A stretch of DNA of 40,045 bases from Caulobacter sp. AP07 (GCF_000281955.1 NZ_AKKF01000290.1:1-40045); one strand, 5' to 3'. Shown: positions 17,582 through 25,866, counted from the stretch's first letter. Numbers and translations: made by a program. Notes: generated by a model from the letters alone, not told the origin.

Positions 17582-17777
17582 TGGTCGGTTCCGGCTCGTG
17601 GAACAAAATCTACACAATATAGTAAGGCGTTGTTATTGTTGGGTGTTCTTGATGTGGTAGTATTTGTAGGTCGCGGGACAAGGCCTCCCCCGTTTTGTCT
17701 TCTCCGCGACTGGGATCGGTTCGTCGATGTTACTGCAAAGTCATCGACGATCATCGACGGCGCCCCCGCCCGTCGAG

Positions 17778-17816
17778 CGCCGGATCAGGGCATCAGCACC
17801 ATGCCCTGATCCGGCG
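17778..17816. repeat. Perfect 16-bp hairpin (GC-rich)
   Basis: CGCCGGATCAGGGCAT (17778-17793) is the exact reverse complement of 17801-17816, around a 7-base loop CAGCACC. No run of T follows on either strand, so it is not a typical intrinsic terminator. It could be a terminator relying on other factors, a repeat-element palindrome or a protein site. Confidence 0.6.
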
Positions 17817-17899
17817 TCGGTCAATCAGCCGCACCGATCGCGCCGATGCTGGGGATTTTGTCTCGTCAGAGATCGAAAATATTCAAAGCTAATAGCTAC

Positions 17900-17935
17900 G
17901 CCACCTCACTAGTAAATTCTTACTAGTGAGGTGGC
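17900..17935. repeat. Perfect 16-bp hairpin containing ACTAGT
   Basis: GCCACCTCACTAGTAA (17900-17915) is the exact reverse complement of 17920-17935, with a 4-base loop ATTC. It is flanked by AT-rich DNA but lacks a T tract directly after the stem in either direction. Its sequence is unrelated to the hairpin 85 bases upstream. Confidence 0.6.
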
Positions 17936-17984
17936 TCTATGTGAAGTTGCGTATCAAATATTGCATAGCGGCGATACGTCATTA

Positions 17985-18012
17985 TTGTTACATAATTTGT
18001 TTACCATATTTT
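17985..18012 (+). promoter_or_regulatory. Candidate sigma-70-like promoter for the small secreted protein
   Basis: TTGTTA (17985-17990) and TATTTT (18007-18012) are separated by 16 bases in an AT-rich stretch about 60 bases before the start codon at 18075. The match is moderate, and high AT content makes chance matches likely. Confidence 0.3.
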
Positions 18013-18074
18013 GCGGCCGGTTGCTTAACCTCGACCCGCGATGATCATCCCATCATCCGCAAATGGGGTTAGCT

Positions 18075-18494
18075 ATGCGTATCAAGATGCTCCTGGCTGC
18101 GGCCGCCTTGCTTGGCCTGGCCACCAGCGCCGTCGCCGCGCCGAACGACGCCGCGCCGAACAATTATGAACTTCGCCTCGAAGGCCATGTGCCGGTCATC
18201 TGCCGCGTGGACCTGGAAAACAGCTCCGCCTCGACCAGCCAGGCGACCGAGCTGGGTCGCATGACCGAGTTCTGCAACAGCGCCGCCGGCTACGAGGTCT
18301 GGCTGTCGCACGCCCAGGGCCTGCATGACGCCGCGGTCTATGTCGACGGCCAGCGGATCGCCCTGTCGTCGACCGGCGCCACCCTGATCAGCCGTTCGGC
18401 GACGGCCGCCTCGCAGGCGCACATGGTGCGGCTGGACCCGGGCGCGGACGCCGGCCAGGTCGGTGATCTTTCGCTGCGGATCACCGCGCTCTGA
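18075..18494 (+). CDS. Small secreted pilin-like beta-sandwich protein
   Basis: 139 residues from the ATG at 18075, which has GGGGTT five bases upstream; an ATG at 18063 is in frame but has no ribosome site. Signal peptide MRIKMLLAAAALLGLATSAVAA. The mature part has two cysteines (PVICRVDLE and MTEFCNSAAGYEVWL) spaced as in spore-coat-U/pilin-like domains, plus alternating hydrophobic strands and a C-terminal LSLRITAL strand. It converges on the end of the pilus operon (stop 36 bp from the tip gene's stop) and has its own promoter region, so it may be an independently expressed subunit or accessory of that fibre (inference). I do not recognise a named family. Confidence 0.65.
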   Translation: MRIKMLLAAAALLGLATSAVAAPNDAAPNNYELRLEGHVPVICRVDLENSSASTSQATELGRMTEFCNSAAGYEVWLSHAQGLHDAAVYVDGQRIALSSTGATLISRSATAASQAHMVRLDPGADAGQVGDLSLRITAL

Positions 18495-18530
18495 CGACGA
18501 CGGAGCGCCGCCGCCGGAGCGCCTGTCGCC

Positions 18531-19520
18531 CTACATGCAGGCGACGGGCGCGGACGCCGGCGGCACCGCCAGGGGCGTGATCGTCACGGTCAGGATGTCC
18601 TGGTAGTTGGGCGCGGGAACCTTGCCCGCGCCGCCCTCCAGCAGGGTCGGGGTCACGGCCAGATACTGGCCCGTCAGTCCCGCCCGCTGGCAGGTCACGG
18701 TGGCGAAGGTGGGCGAGGCCGTGGTCTTGGACTGGCCCAGGAAATCCAGAACATACGGGATCCGCTGGTTGGTCGTCGCCAGGGACCCGCCCGGATAGGT
18801 CATCCGGAACTGGTTCTGGGAGGTCAGGGCCACCGAATAGGGGCCCGAGCTGGCCACCCGCACGTTGCCGGTCCGCTGCTTCACCGAATTGGGCGTGGCG
18901 GGCAGGGCGGCGGTGGTCAGGTTGCCGATCTCGCCGAAGTCGAGGGCCGGGCCCACGAAGCTGGCCTGCAGGGCGCTCAGCACGTTGATCCGCACGTCCA
19001 GCGAATTGGGGATGACCCCCGTATCGCCGGCCGCGCCGCCGGTGCCCTTGCAGTAGTATTTCAGGTCCAGATAGAGGTCGGTCGTCCCGGCCGGCAGGTC
19101 CGCGCCGCTGGGCACGGTCACCGTCACCGTGAAGGTCTGGACGTCGGGCTGGCCGACGCCGCCGAAGTTCAACTCGACCTCGTTGGGGTTGGTGTTGTTG
19201 GGGTCGAGGATGTGTCCCGGCGGGTTCTCGAGGATCGGGCCGCCCGTCGCGGTCTGGATGATGGTCAGGCTGGAGGGCGTGTCGGGCCGGCGCAGATAGA
19301 TGAAATTGACCTCCTGCGTCTTCTTGCCGCCGACCGCCGGCGGACGGTGGGCCGTGATCGTCAGGGTCTGCACCGTCGTGCCGCTGGGGTTGAACGGGTC
19401 GAAATTGCCCGACAGCACCACCGGGTCGAAGGTGACGCACTGGGCCATGGCCGACCCGCCGGCCAGCAGGCTGGCGCCGGCGACGAGTCCGAGGAGCAGC
19501 CTGGGGCGGCGGGGGGTCAT
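18531..19520 (-). CDS. Pilus tip/adhesin-like two-domain subunit of the chaperone-usher system
   Basis: 329 residues, about 1.6 times the length of the pilins upstream, as expected for a tip subunit with an added domain. Signal peptide to about residue 26 (LVAGASLLAGGSAMA). An N-terminal beta-rich domain (about 27-175) is followed by a pilin-like domain (about 180-325: QASFVGPALDFGEIGN..., VRVASSGPYSVALTSQNQFRM..., ILTVTITPL) resembling the spore-coat-U domain. The start ATG overlaps the usher stop by four bases (ATGA), and it is the last gene of the operon, the place where CsuE-type tips are found. The receptor or surface bound is unknown. Confidence 0.75.
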   Translation of the reverse strand: MTPRRPRLLLGLVAGASLLAGGSAMAQCVTFDPVVLSGNFDPFNPSGTTVQTLTITAHRPPAVGGKKTQEVNFIYLRRPDTPSSLTIIQTATGGPILENPPGHILDPNNTNPNEVELNFGGVGQPDVQTFTVTVTVPSGADLPAGTTDLYLDLKYYCKGTGGAAGDTGVIPNSLDVRINVLSALQASFVGPALDFGEIGNLTTAALPATPNSVKQRTGNVRVASSGPYSVALTSQNQFRMTYPGGSLATTNQRIPYVLDFLGQSKTTASPTFATVTCQRAGLTGQYLAVTPTLLEGGAGKVPAPNYQDILTVTITPLAVPPASAPVACM

Positions 19521-22066
19521 GGTTGGCCTCCGGAGGTGTTGGGTTTGAGGTCGCCGGTCTTGACGAAACCCTCAGCGCTGGCGGGGATATCGAGCCGGTA
19601 GACCGTGGGGGGCGTGGTCCCCATCTCGATCCGCCATTGGCCCGGCCGCAGGCCCGAGGCGCCGAAGCGGCCGTCGCGGTTGGTGAACAGGATGACCGGC
19701 GCCTGGTCGGGCTTGGCGACCTCGGTCGCCCGGCCCGAGATCAGGACCAGCGGCGCGCCGTCGGCGTCGAGCAGGCGGCCGATGGCGGTGATCGAGTAGT
19801 CCGAGCCCACCACCAGCTTGTAGCCGCCGCGATAGGGCGGGAAGACCCGGAAGGAGCCCGTGCCCAGGTCATATCCCGGCGAGGCGTTGGTCGCGTCCAC
19901 CGTGATCGTCCGTTCGGCATAGGCGCTGAGGTTGGTCTCGAGCGCCGTGCCCAGTGCGCCGGTGTTGGAGGTGTAGCCGAACGGCGTCGGGTTCACCGTG
20001 ATGTCGGCGCCCTTCAGGCTCTTGTGGCCCTGGACGATGGCGAAGCTGTCGTAGATCGGCCGGCCGATCGACACGGCGCCGTCGGCGAAGCCGATCGAGG
20101 TGCCCAGCCGCAGGGAGGTGCGGCCGTTGTCGGGCCCGTCGAAGGCGGTGAAGTGCGACAGGCCCAGCTCCGCCCGGTTGGCGATGTAGTTGAGGCTGCC
20201 GTTGAAGGCGGAGTCGTCGGGCGAGCGCGACACCTCGGCATAGGCGTTGTAGGAGCCCACGCCCTGGCCGTGCAGCACCTGGTAGGCCAGGCGGGCCCGA
20301 TCCTCGCGGCCGTCATACTCGGCGCGCAGGCTGGAATTGTTCGAGAACTGCCAGCTGAGCGAGATGAAGGCCGAGGTCTCGCGCCGTCCCGGCACGTCGT
20401 CGTACATCAGGTTGGCGGTCAGGGCGAGGTTGGAGGCCAGGCGGTAGCCGAGGCCCAGGCGGTAGCTGCTGGCGTCGGGATAGTTGTCGCGGCCGTTGGA
20501 ATAGCGGGCGTCGAGGCTGGCATAGACCGCGTCGCTGAAGGCGTGCGAATAGCCGACCCCCAGCTCGTAGTTGTAGCGGTTGTCGGGGATGAACGTCCCC
20601 ACCGGCCCGAACTCGCGGCTGCGGGTCTCGAGCGACAGGTTCAGGGCGTCGGCCTGGCCGCCGGCGAACTGGAACAGCCGCTGGAAGGTGACGGTCGCCG
20701 CGTAGCCCGAGCCGAAGGTGTCGATGTGCGACAGGCCGAAATCGACGCCCAGGGTGCCGAAGGGCGTTCCGAACAGGCCCTCGGCCCCGGCCATCACCGT
20801 GCGCTCGTCGCCCTGGGCGTTGACGCCCAGGGTCACCCGGTTGGTGATCCCGCGGCGATAGAAGCCGCTGGCGGTGAAGTTGTCCTGGTAGTCGGGTCCG
20901 TCGGCCAGCAGCGGCGCCATGACGCCGGCGTAGAGGCCGAACTCCGACAGGCCGGGATCCAGCTGGGCCCGGTCGAAGAAGACGTTGAAGCGCAGGGTCT
21001 CGCGGCGTCCGGTGTCGTCCTCGATCACCAGGCGCACGTCGTTGGAGCCCTGGGCGAACGGGAAGTCGCGGACGTTGTAGCGGCCGGGGTCCAGGTGCAG
21101 GCGACGGGTCAGCTGGTTGTTGAGGATGACGCTGACGTCGGAGGACCGCGCCAGGGTGAAGCTCTCCTGGCCCCGAGGCCGCGCGATGGTCTGCGGCTGC
21201 AGCACGCTGTAGGAGCGGAAGATCGAGATCCCGGCGATGTCGGGCGCCGACTGGAACCCGCGGCTGGTGGCCTGCAGGTCGCCGGCTGTCCAGCGCAGGG
21301 TGTTCTTGACGTCGTCGAACACGACGCGGGTGCCCAGGCGCTGGTAGTCGTTGGTCGCGCCCGGCTGCCACACCGCCTCGTTCTCCAGCACGAAGCCGTT
21401 CAGGCGGATGGCGCTGTCGAGCAGGAAGGTCGGGTCGCCGAAGCCGTCGCCCTGGCCCTGTTCGACATAGTCGACCGAGCCGCGGACGTTGAGGTAGCCG
21501 CTGAACCCCGCCGGCGGGACGTACGAGCCGAGGCTCGCGCGGTCCATCGCCGAGATCTGCAGGCTGCGCACGGCCTTCAGCTCGGGGGGGATCTGCAGGC
21601 GCAGCTCCAACGTGCGCGGGTCGTAGGTCATCTGGATCCGGGCATGGGTCACCGCGTCCGGTCCCACCATCAGCCGGCCGTTGAAGGCCGACTTCAGGGC
21701 GACCATCGAGGGGCCGTCGAGCACGCCGGACAGCAGGCCCAGCAGCCGGTCGGACGGCATCGACAGCTGTCCGTCGGCCGAGATCGTCAGCGGCATGTCG
21801 CCGAGGTAGAAGTCGCCGTCCTTCAGCGGAACCGTCAGGTTCACGTCGCGGCCTGTGGGGTTCAGCTGACGCTGGGCCTCCGCCGGGCTGACGGCGCGGG
21901 TCGGTTCCTGGGCGCCCATGGGGGCGATGGCGCCGCCGACGGCCGGGGTCGAGGCCGGCGCCGCCAGGGCGACGACCGGAGTCGCGCTCGCCAGGCAGCA
22001 GGCCAGGAGCCAGCAGCGGTAGGCGGTGAGCCTAGCGCCCTTCATCGGACGAGAACTGGGCTTCAA
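19517..22066 (-). CDS. Outer-membrane fimbrial usher (PapC/FimD/CsuD type)
   Basis: 849 residues. The start is TTG at 22066, chosen because AGGAGG lies five bases before it on the minus strand; the in-frame ATG at 22045 has no ribosome site. Signal peptide (WLLACCLASATPVVALA), N-terminal periplasmic domain (about 50-150, DVNLTVPLKDGDFYLGDMPL), 24-strand-type barrel with plug (about 330-380, RRLHLDPGRYNVRDFPFAQG, NDVRLVIEDDTGRRE), and C-terminal domains with a carboxypeptidase-regulatory-like fold (about 765-835, GRLLDADGAPLVLISGRA, NRDGRFGASGLRPGQWRIEM). It forms the pore through which chaperone-bound subunits are threaded and polymerised. It overlaps the chaperone gene by 35 bp and the tip gene by 4 bp, which points to tight coupling. 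Confidence 0.93.
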   Translation of the reverse strand: MKPSSRPMKGARLTAYRCWLLACCLASATPVVALAAPASTPAVGGAIAPMGAQEPTRAVSPAEAQRQLNPTGRDVNLTVPLKDGDFYLGDMPLTISADGQLSMPSDRLLGLLSGVLDGPSMVALKSAFNGRLMVGPDAVTHARIQMTYDPRTLELRLQIPPELKAVRSLQISAMDRASLGSYVPPAGFSGYLNVRGSVDYVEQGQGDGFGDPTFLLDSAIRLNGFVLENEAVWQPGATNDYQRLGTRVVFDDVKNTLRWTAGDLQATSRGFQSAPDIAGISIFRSYSVLQPQTIARPRGQESFTLARSSDVSVILNNQLTRRLHLDPGRYNVRDFPFAQGSNDVRLVIEDDTGRRETLRFNVFFDRAQLDPGLSEFGLYAGVMAPLLADGPDYQDNFTASGFYRRGITNRVTLGVNAQGDERTVMAGAEGLFGTPFGTLGVDFGLSHIDTFGSGYAATVTFQRLFQFAGGQADALNLSLETRSREFGPVGTFIPDNRYNYELGVGYSHAFSDAVYASLDARYSNGRDNYPDASSYRLGLGYRLASNLALTANLMYDDVPGRRETSAFISLSWQFSNNSSLRAEYDGREDRARLAYQVLHGQGVGSYNAYAEVSRSPDDSAFNGSLNYIANRAELGLSHFTAFDGPDNGRTSLRLGTSIGFADGAVSIGRPIYDSFAIVQGHKSLKGADITVNPTPFGYTSNTGALGTALETNLSAYAERTITVDATNASPGYDLGTGSFRVFPPYRGGYKLVVGSDYSITAIGRLLDADGAPLVLISGRATEVAKPDQAPVILFTNRDGRFGASGLRPGQWRIEMGTTPPTVYRLDIPASAEGFVKTGDLKPNTSGGQP

Positions 22067-22841
22067 GGGAGCCTCCTGCTGCCGCGGTCAAGGGCAGTTC
22101 GATGGGAACGGCGATCCGGCGCGTCTGGCCGGGTGCGATCAGGCCAAAGCCGATCGTCTGCTGGATTTCGGGGCCGGGAAGGGTCCGTTGGAACACGGCC
22201 TTGCCGGTCGCGTCCTTCTCGGTGATCCGCAGGCGTCCGCGCGACAGGTAGCCGTGCGTGTTGGAGGTGTTGGCCATGTAGACGACGGCGATCGGCTTGC
22301 CGGCGGCGTCGACGCCGATCTCGGCCTTCGACAGCGACAGGCTGGGCTTGCCGCCGATGGGGCTGACGCTGGCCAGGACCTGGAAATTGTAGAGGATCTG
22401 GATGGCCGACTGGCCCTCCGGCAGCTTCACCGGCATCTGGGCGACGGTGACATAGTAGTGCTTGCTCTGCGCCAGGGCCGGGTCGCCGACCCACTGGATG
22501 CGGAACGCCTGGGTCTCGCCGGGCTGGATCACCGCCTGGGGCGGGAAGATCAGCAGGTCGTTGGACGGGGTGTCGCCTGGATGGGCCCCCTTGTCGTCGA
22601 AGGTCAGCTCCTCGGCGCGCAGTTCGACGGGCAGCGGGTTGGCGAAGGTGTTCTGCACCGTGACGATCTGCGACATGCCGCGACCGGTCGGCTTCAGGTC
22701 GATGACGACCGGTTGCACCGTCATCGCGACAGCGCGTCCGCCGGCGCCGGGCAGGCCCGCTCCAGGCAGGCTCGCCAGGATCAGGCTCGCGGCGGCGACG
22801 GCTCCGAGCCAGCGCTTGCGATTGTTCTTCGAACGCATCAT
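22032..22841 (-). CDS. Periplasmic pilus-assembly chaperone (PapD-like)
   Basis: 269 residues. Signal peptide with an Ala/Gly-rich core (AAASLILASLPGAGLPGAGGRAVA). Two Ig-like domains: domain 1 (about 40-160) has VQPVVIDLKPTGRGMSQIVTVQNTF, LLIFPPQAVIQPGETQAFRIQW and YYVTVAQMPV; domain 2 (about 165-260) has VVYMANTSNTHGYLSRGRLRI and a final IAVPIELP strand. It should cap pilin subunits by donor-strand complementation in the periplasm and carry them to the usher encoded by the next, overlapping gene. The sequence fits the archaic/sigma-type chaperones that accompany spore-coat-U pilins better than FimC-type ones; this subclass call is inference. Confidence 0.9.
   Translation of the reverse strand: MMRSKNNRKRWLGAVAAASLILASLPGAGLPGAGGRAVAMTVQPVVIDLKPTGRGMSQIVTVQNTFANPLPVELRAEELTFDDKGAHPGDTPSNDLLIFPPQAVIQPGETQAFRIQWVGDPALAQSKHYYVTVAQMPVKLPEGQSAIQILYNFQVLASVSPIGGKPSLSLSKAEIGVDAAGKPIAVVYMANTSNTHGYLSRGRLRITEKDATGKAVFQRTLPGPEIQQTIGFGLIAPGQTRRIAVPIELPLTAAAGGSLEAQFSSDEGR
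22072..22077 (-). promoter_or_regulatory. Strong Shine-Dalgarno that fixes a TTG start for the usher
   Basis: AGGAGG on the minus strand, five bases before TTG at 22066 and inside the chaperone coding sequence. It selects the TTG over the later ATG and implies translational coupling of chaperone and usher. Confidence 0.7.
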
Positions 22842-22861
22842 GCCGGTTCCATTCCTAGGGT

Positions 22862-23443
22862 TCAGTTGGACGCTTCGAGCTCGACGACGAGCGTTCCGGA
22901 ATAGTCGCCCGCCACCAGCGGCGCTCCGCCGCCGGCCACGTCGACCACGAGGTTCATCTGGCCCGCGGCGCCGTTGGCGGTGCGCAGGTCGATGGGGGTG
23001 AGGGCGGCGCTGGAGCCGACGGCGCGAGCCCCGGCCCAGTCGGCCGAGAGCTGGAAGCCGAGGCGGTCGCGGAAGCCGGGGGCGGGCGCCGCTCCGGTCG
23101 CGCGGGTCAGGCCCGTCCCGTCGGTCCGCACGGTCAGCCGGTGGGCCGAGTTGCAGACCACGGGGAAGGCCAGGCTGATCGAGGCCGCGCGCGGCTGGGC
23201 CGTTTGCGGGTCGACGAACTGGGTGAAGCGGACCACGCCGGCCTGGCCGCCCTGGGCGGAGAAGCTGGCGTTGGACCCGGCGGCCGCGGCGGGCGGCGAC
23301 AGCACGCAGGCGCTGGGGGCCCGGCCGAACAGGTCCAGCGAGCTGCTGGCCCGGTCGCCGGTCGAGGCCGTCTGAGCCCAGGTGGCGAGGGGGGCGGTGG
23401 TCGCGGCGAGGGTCGCGGCGATGAGGACGAGGGCGGTTTTCAT
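22862..23443 (-). CDS. Pilin-like (spore-coat-U type) subunit 7
   Basis: 193 residues from the ATG at 23443; the frame is open further upstream, but the signal peptide MKTALVLIAATLAATTAPLATWA sets this start, and it overlaps the preceding stop by four bases. The mature domain has SACVLSPP and FPVVCNSAHRLTVRTDG (a likely disulfide pair), LGFQLSADWAGA in mid-domain, and a terminal YSGTLVVELEASN strand. The gene lies 20 bp before the chaperone. The Cys-Asn-X-A-H signature is shared with the neighbouring subunit at 23440-24057. Confidence 0.8.
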   Translation of the reverse strand: MKTALVLIAATLAATTAPLATWAQTASTGDRASSSLDLFGRAPSACVLSPPAAAAGSNASFSAQGGQAGVVRFTQFVDPQTAQPRAASISLAFPVVCNSAHRLTVRTDGTGLTRATGAAPAPGFRDRLGFQLSADWAGARAVGSSAALTPIDLRTANGAAGQMNLVVDVAGGGAPLVAGDYSGTLVVELEASN

Positions 23444-24057
23444 TGGGGTTCCACCGTCAGTCGCAGGGTGTCGCGATAGACGCCGGACACCAGCGGAGCA
23501 TTGGTCTGCAGGTTGGTCGCGCCTGGCTGGATATCGAGCCGCAGCACGATGGCGCCGGCCACGGGGCGATCGACGGCCTGGGTGCGGTCGCGGATCCGGC
23601 GGGCGCTGGCGTCGGCCTGGAGGCTGGTGTTGATCGGCCCCCAGACCAGGGTGGCGGTGTAGGGCACCGCGTCGCTGAAGCCGGTCGGGGCCGGGGTGAG
23701 GCCCAGCTCGGACCGCCACAGGCCATTGTTGCGGCTTTCCAGCACGACCTGGTGGGCGAAGTTGCAGACCGCCGCGAAGCTGATCTCCGCCGAGGCGGCG
23801 CGCGTCGACAGGGTGACCGGGTCGGTCAGCTGGTCGACCTCGAGGCTGCTGCCGTTCAGCGTCCGGAAATTGTTCAGGGCGCCGCCGGCCAGGGTCGGCG
23901 AGGCGAGGGTGCAGACCTGGGGCACGCGTCCCCGCACCAGCATGTTGCGGGTGTTGTCGCCGTCGGTCTGGGCTCGCGCCGCCTGTCCGGCCAGGAGAAG
24001 GGCCAGGGCCGAGGCGGCGGTCAGGGCGGTCGCCGCGAGGATGTTCGGGCTGTTCAT
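23440..24057 (-). CDS. Pilin-like (spore-coat-U type) subunit 6
   Basis: 205 residues. Signal peptide MNSPNILAATALTAASALALLLAGQAARA (recognised as hydrophobic core plus ARA). Mature region: VPQVCTLASPTLAGG, ISFAAVCNFAHQVVLESRN (paired cysteines), VPYTATLVWG, and a C-terminal YRDTLRLTVEPQ strand suited to donor-strand exchange. Its ATG follows the previous gene's stop by 12 bp. Closest in pattern to the subunit downstream, suggesting local duplication. Whether it is a shaft or tip-fibrillum component cannot be told. Confidence 0.8.
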   Translation of the reverse strand: MNSPNILAATALTAASALALLLAGQAARAQTDGDNTRNMLVRGRVPQVCTLASPTLAGGALNNFRTLNGSSLEVDQLTDPVTLSTRAASAEISFAAVCNFAHQVVLESRNNGLWRSELGLTPAPTGFSDAVPYTATLVWGPINTSLQADASARRIRDRTQAVDRPVAGAIVLRLDIQPGATNLQTNAPLVSGVYRDTLRLTVEPQ

Positions 24058-24069
24058 GGCGCGTCTCCT

Positions 24070-24651
24070 TCAGCTGGCCGCGGCCAGGGTGACGACCACG
24101 GCGCCTTGGTAGGTGTCGTCGGCCACGGGGTGCAGGGCGTCGCCGCCCGTCGTCGCGAAGTTCGACAGGCTGATCGTGATGTCGGCCGCGCCGGGGGTTT
24201 CGCGGACCTGGGTGGCGGCCGCGTTGACGCTGGAACCGGTCGAGTAGCTGGCGCTGGTCGGCGTCCAGCCCGAGGCTGTGGCCGTGTAGTCGACCGCGCG
24301 CGAGAAGCCGGCCGGCGGCGTGGCGGTGAAGGCCTGGGCCGTCATCGTGGTGGCGGCGATCGTCAGCTGGCTGCGCGAGCTGCACTGCGTGCCGGTCAGC
24401 ACCTTGGGCGGGGCCGACAGGTCGGGTCGCAGCAGGCCGGTGGCCGTGTCGATCATCACGCCGACGTCGAACAGGTTGTCGCCGTCGCTGAGATTGCCCA
24501 GCGTGCAGATGTTGTTGGGGACGAAGCCGGAGATCTGGATCGGGCCGACGGAGTCCGATGGGCCGACGGTCTGGGCCGCCGCGGCGGTGGCCAGGGCCAG
24601 GGCCAGGGCCAGGGGCGTCAGCGTGGCCAGGAGGGGGAAGGAGCGGCGCAT
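24070..24651 (-). CDS. Pilin-like (spore-coat-U type) subunit 5
   Basis: 193 residues. Signal peptide rich in Ala/Leu ending AAAAAQ. Mature segments include GFVPNNICTLGNLSDGDN, LTGTQCSSRSQLTIAAT (cysteine pair), VDYTATASGWTP and a last strand YQGAVVVTLAAAS. Only three bases separate its start from the preceding stop. It shares with the next upstream subunit a late segment (TDLVL/ADITI...SNFATTGGDALHPVADDTYQGA against SDFATATATDDLLQPGAY), indicating that the two are paralogues. Confidence 0.8.
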   Translation of the reverse strand: MRRSFPLLATLTPLALALALATAAAAQTVGPSDSVGPIQISGFVPNNICTLGNLSDGDNLFDVGVMIDTATGLLRPDLSAPPKVLTGTQCSSRSQLTIAATTMTAQAFTATPPAGFSRAVDYTATASGWTPTSASYSTGSSVNAAATQVRETPGAADITISLSNFATTGGDALHPVADDTYQGAVVVTLAAAS

Positions 24652-24654
24652 GGT

Positions 24655-25257
24655 TCAGCTCCCCGATGCGGTCAGGCCCGCGTCGGGCCCGAGGGTGATG
24701 GTGACCAGGGCCAGGTAGGCGCCCGGCTGCAGCAGGTCGTCGGTGGCGGTGGCGGTGGCGAAGTCGGAGACCACCAGGACCAGGTCGGTTTCGCGGGGCG
24801 CGGCGTTGGTCGAGCTGAGGCCGCTGCCGGACGCGCTGGAAGCGCTGGTGCGGACCGTGGCCGCCGTCGCGCCCCAGGCGTTGATCGTGCAGGTGTAGTT
24901 GACCGAGCCGACGAAGCCGGTCTGGGGCGCGCCGCTCGTCAGGGCCAGGGGCGAGGCGGCGATGGCCAGGGCCGCGCCGGCGTAGTTGCAGAACGAGCCG
25001 GGCAGGGTGATGGCCTGGGAAGCGATCGTCGCGAGGCGGCCGACCCGGGTTCCCGAGCCTTCGGAAATCTGGCCGAGCGCCAGGCCCGTCGGGTTGGGGG
25101 CGCCCAGTACGCAGAGCCGGCTGACCTGGGCGTCGAGGCCGACATTGCCCTGGACGGGCCCCTGGCCCTGGGCCTGGGCGCCGGTCGCGGCCACCGTGGC
25201 CGCGAAGGCGAGGGCGGTCGCCGCGAGTCCGACGAAACGGGTTCGATGCTGGATCAT
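24655..25257 (-). CDS. Pilin-like (spore-coat-U type) subunit 4
   Basis: 200 residues. Signal peptide ends TGAQAQ. Mature region has VSRLCVLGAPNPTGLALGQISEG, LPGSFCNYAGAALAIAASP and an additional cysteine in VNYTCTINAWG, then VVSDFATATATDDLLQPGAYLALVTITLG. The extra cysteine is unlike most of the other subunits. It sits between similar subunit genes, 22 bp after one and 3 bp before the next, in the same operon. Confidence 0.8.
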   Translation of the reverse strand: MIQHRTRFVGLAATALAFAATVAATGAQAQGQGPVQGNVGLDAQVSRLCVLGAPNPTGLALGQISEGSGTRVGRLATIASQAITLPGSFCNYAGAALAIAASPLALTSGAPQTGFVGSVNYTCTINAWGATAATVRTSASSASGSGLSSTNAAPRETDLVLVVSDFATATATDDLLQPGAYLALVTITLGPDAGLTASGS

Positions 25258-25279
25258 GACGACCTCCTTCTCCCTACGC

Positions 25280-25843
25280 TCAGGTGACCGGCGACAGGGT
25301 CACGACCACGGAGCCCGCATAGGATCCCGCGATCAGGCGTCCCCCGGTCGGAGTCGCCGGCGTGGCGAACCCGACGGTGATGTCGCTGCTGAAAATGCCC
25401 GTGGTGCTGGCCGCGCCGCCGCCACCCGTCAGGGTGCTGTCCGACGCCGAGACCGCGCCGCCGGCCGGCTGCGCCGTGGCCGTGGCGGTGTAGTCGATCC
25501 GCCGGTCGAAACCGGACGGGGCCGCATCGGTGAAGCTGGTGTTGAGGATCGGCAGGGCCTCGACCGCCATGCTGGCCGAGACGCCGTTGCACCAGCCGTT
25601 GAGGGTGGCCGTGCGGCTGGTCACCTTGCTGGCGTCCAGGCGGCCCAGGGCGGCGGTGTCGCCGCTGAGCAGGGCCAGCTCGCCCAGGTTCAGCACCACG
25701 TCGCCGGTCACGAACAGGCAGCGGTTGGCCACCGTGCCGTTGACCACCACCGTTCCCGTCTGGGACTGGGCCAGGGCCGGTCCGGCCCCGCAGACGAGCG
25801 CGAGGCTCGCCGCGGCGGCCGACAGGAGGATCTTGTGTCGCAT
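25280..25843 (-). CDS. Pilin-like (spore-coat-U type) subunit 3
   Basis: 187 residues. ATG at 25843 is preferred (GGGAG seven bases upstream); an ATG at 25849 is also in frame but too close to the ribosome site. Signal peptide MRHKILLSAAAASLALVCGAGPALA. Mature region: TVVVNGTVANRCLFVTGDVVLNLGELALLSG, TATLNGWCNGVSASMAVEA, IDYTATATAQPAG, and a terminal YAGSVVVTLSPVT strand. Similar to the preceding subunit in the opening GTVxVxGxVAxxC pattern. Confidence 0.8.
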   Translation of the reverse strand: MRHKILLSAAAASLALVCGAGPALAQSQTGTVVVNGTVANRCLFVTGDVVLNLGELALLSGDTAALGRLDASKVTSRTATLNGWCNGVSASMAVEALPILNTSFTDAAPSGFDRRIDYTATATAQPAGGAVSASDSTLTGGGGAASTTGIFSSDITVGFATPATPTGGRLIAGSYAGSVVVTLSPVT

Positions 25844-25866
25844 GATCATTCTCCCGACTGACGCGG

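Larger units (their letters stand above)
17582..18074. other. AT-rich intergenic region with two perfect hairpins and a promoter
   Basis: About 490 bases without a supported gene. It contains two unrelated perfect 16-bp inverted repeats (17778-17816 and 17900-17935) and then an AT-rich stretch with a promoter-like pair ahead of the small secreted protein gene. Short frames here have no signal peptide or family resemblance. Confidence 0.6.

Noticed and set aside
17778..17935. Intrinsic terminators at the two 16-bp hairpins
   Set aside because: Neither stem is followed by a T run on either strand, so they are listed as hairpins of unknown role.
22862..24385. A single 507-codon gene covering two pilin genes
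   Set aside because: The upstream two thirds are the off-frame shadow of other pilins; the real gene begins at the signal peptide at 23443.
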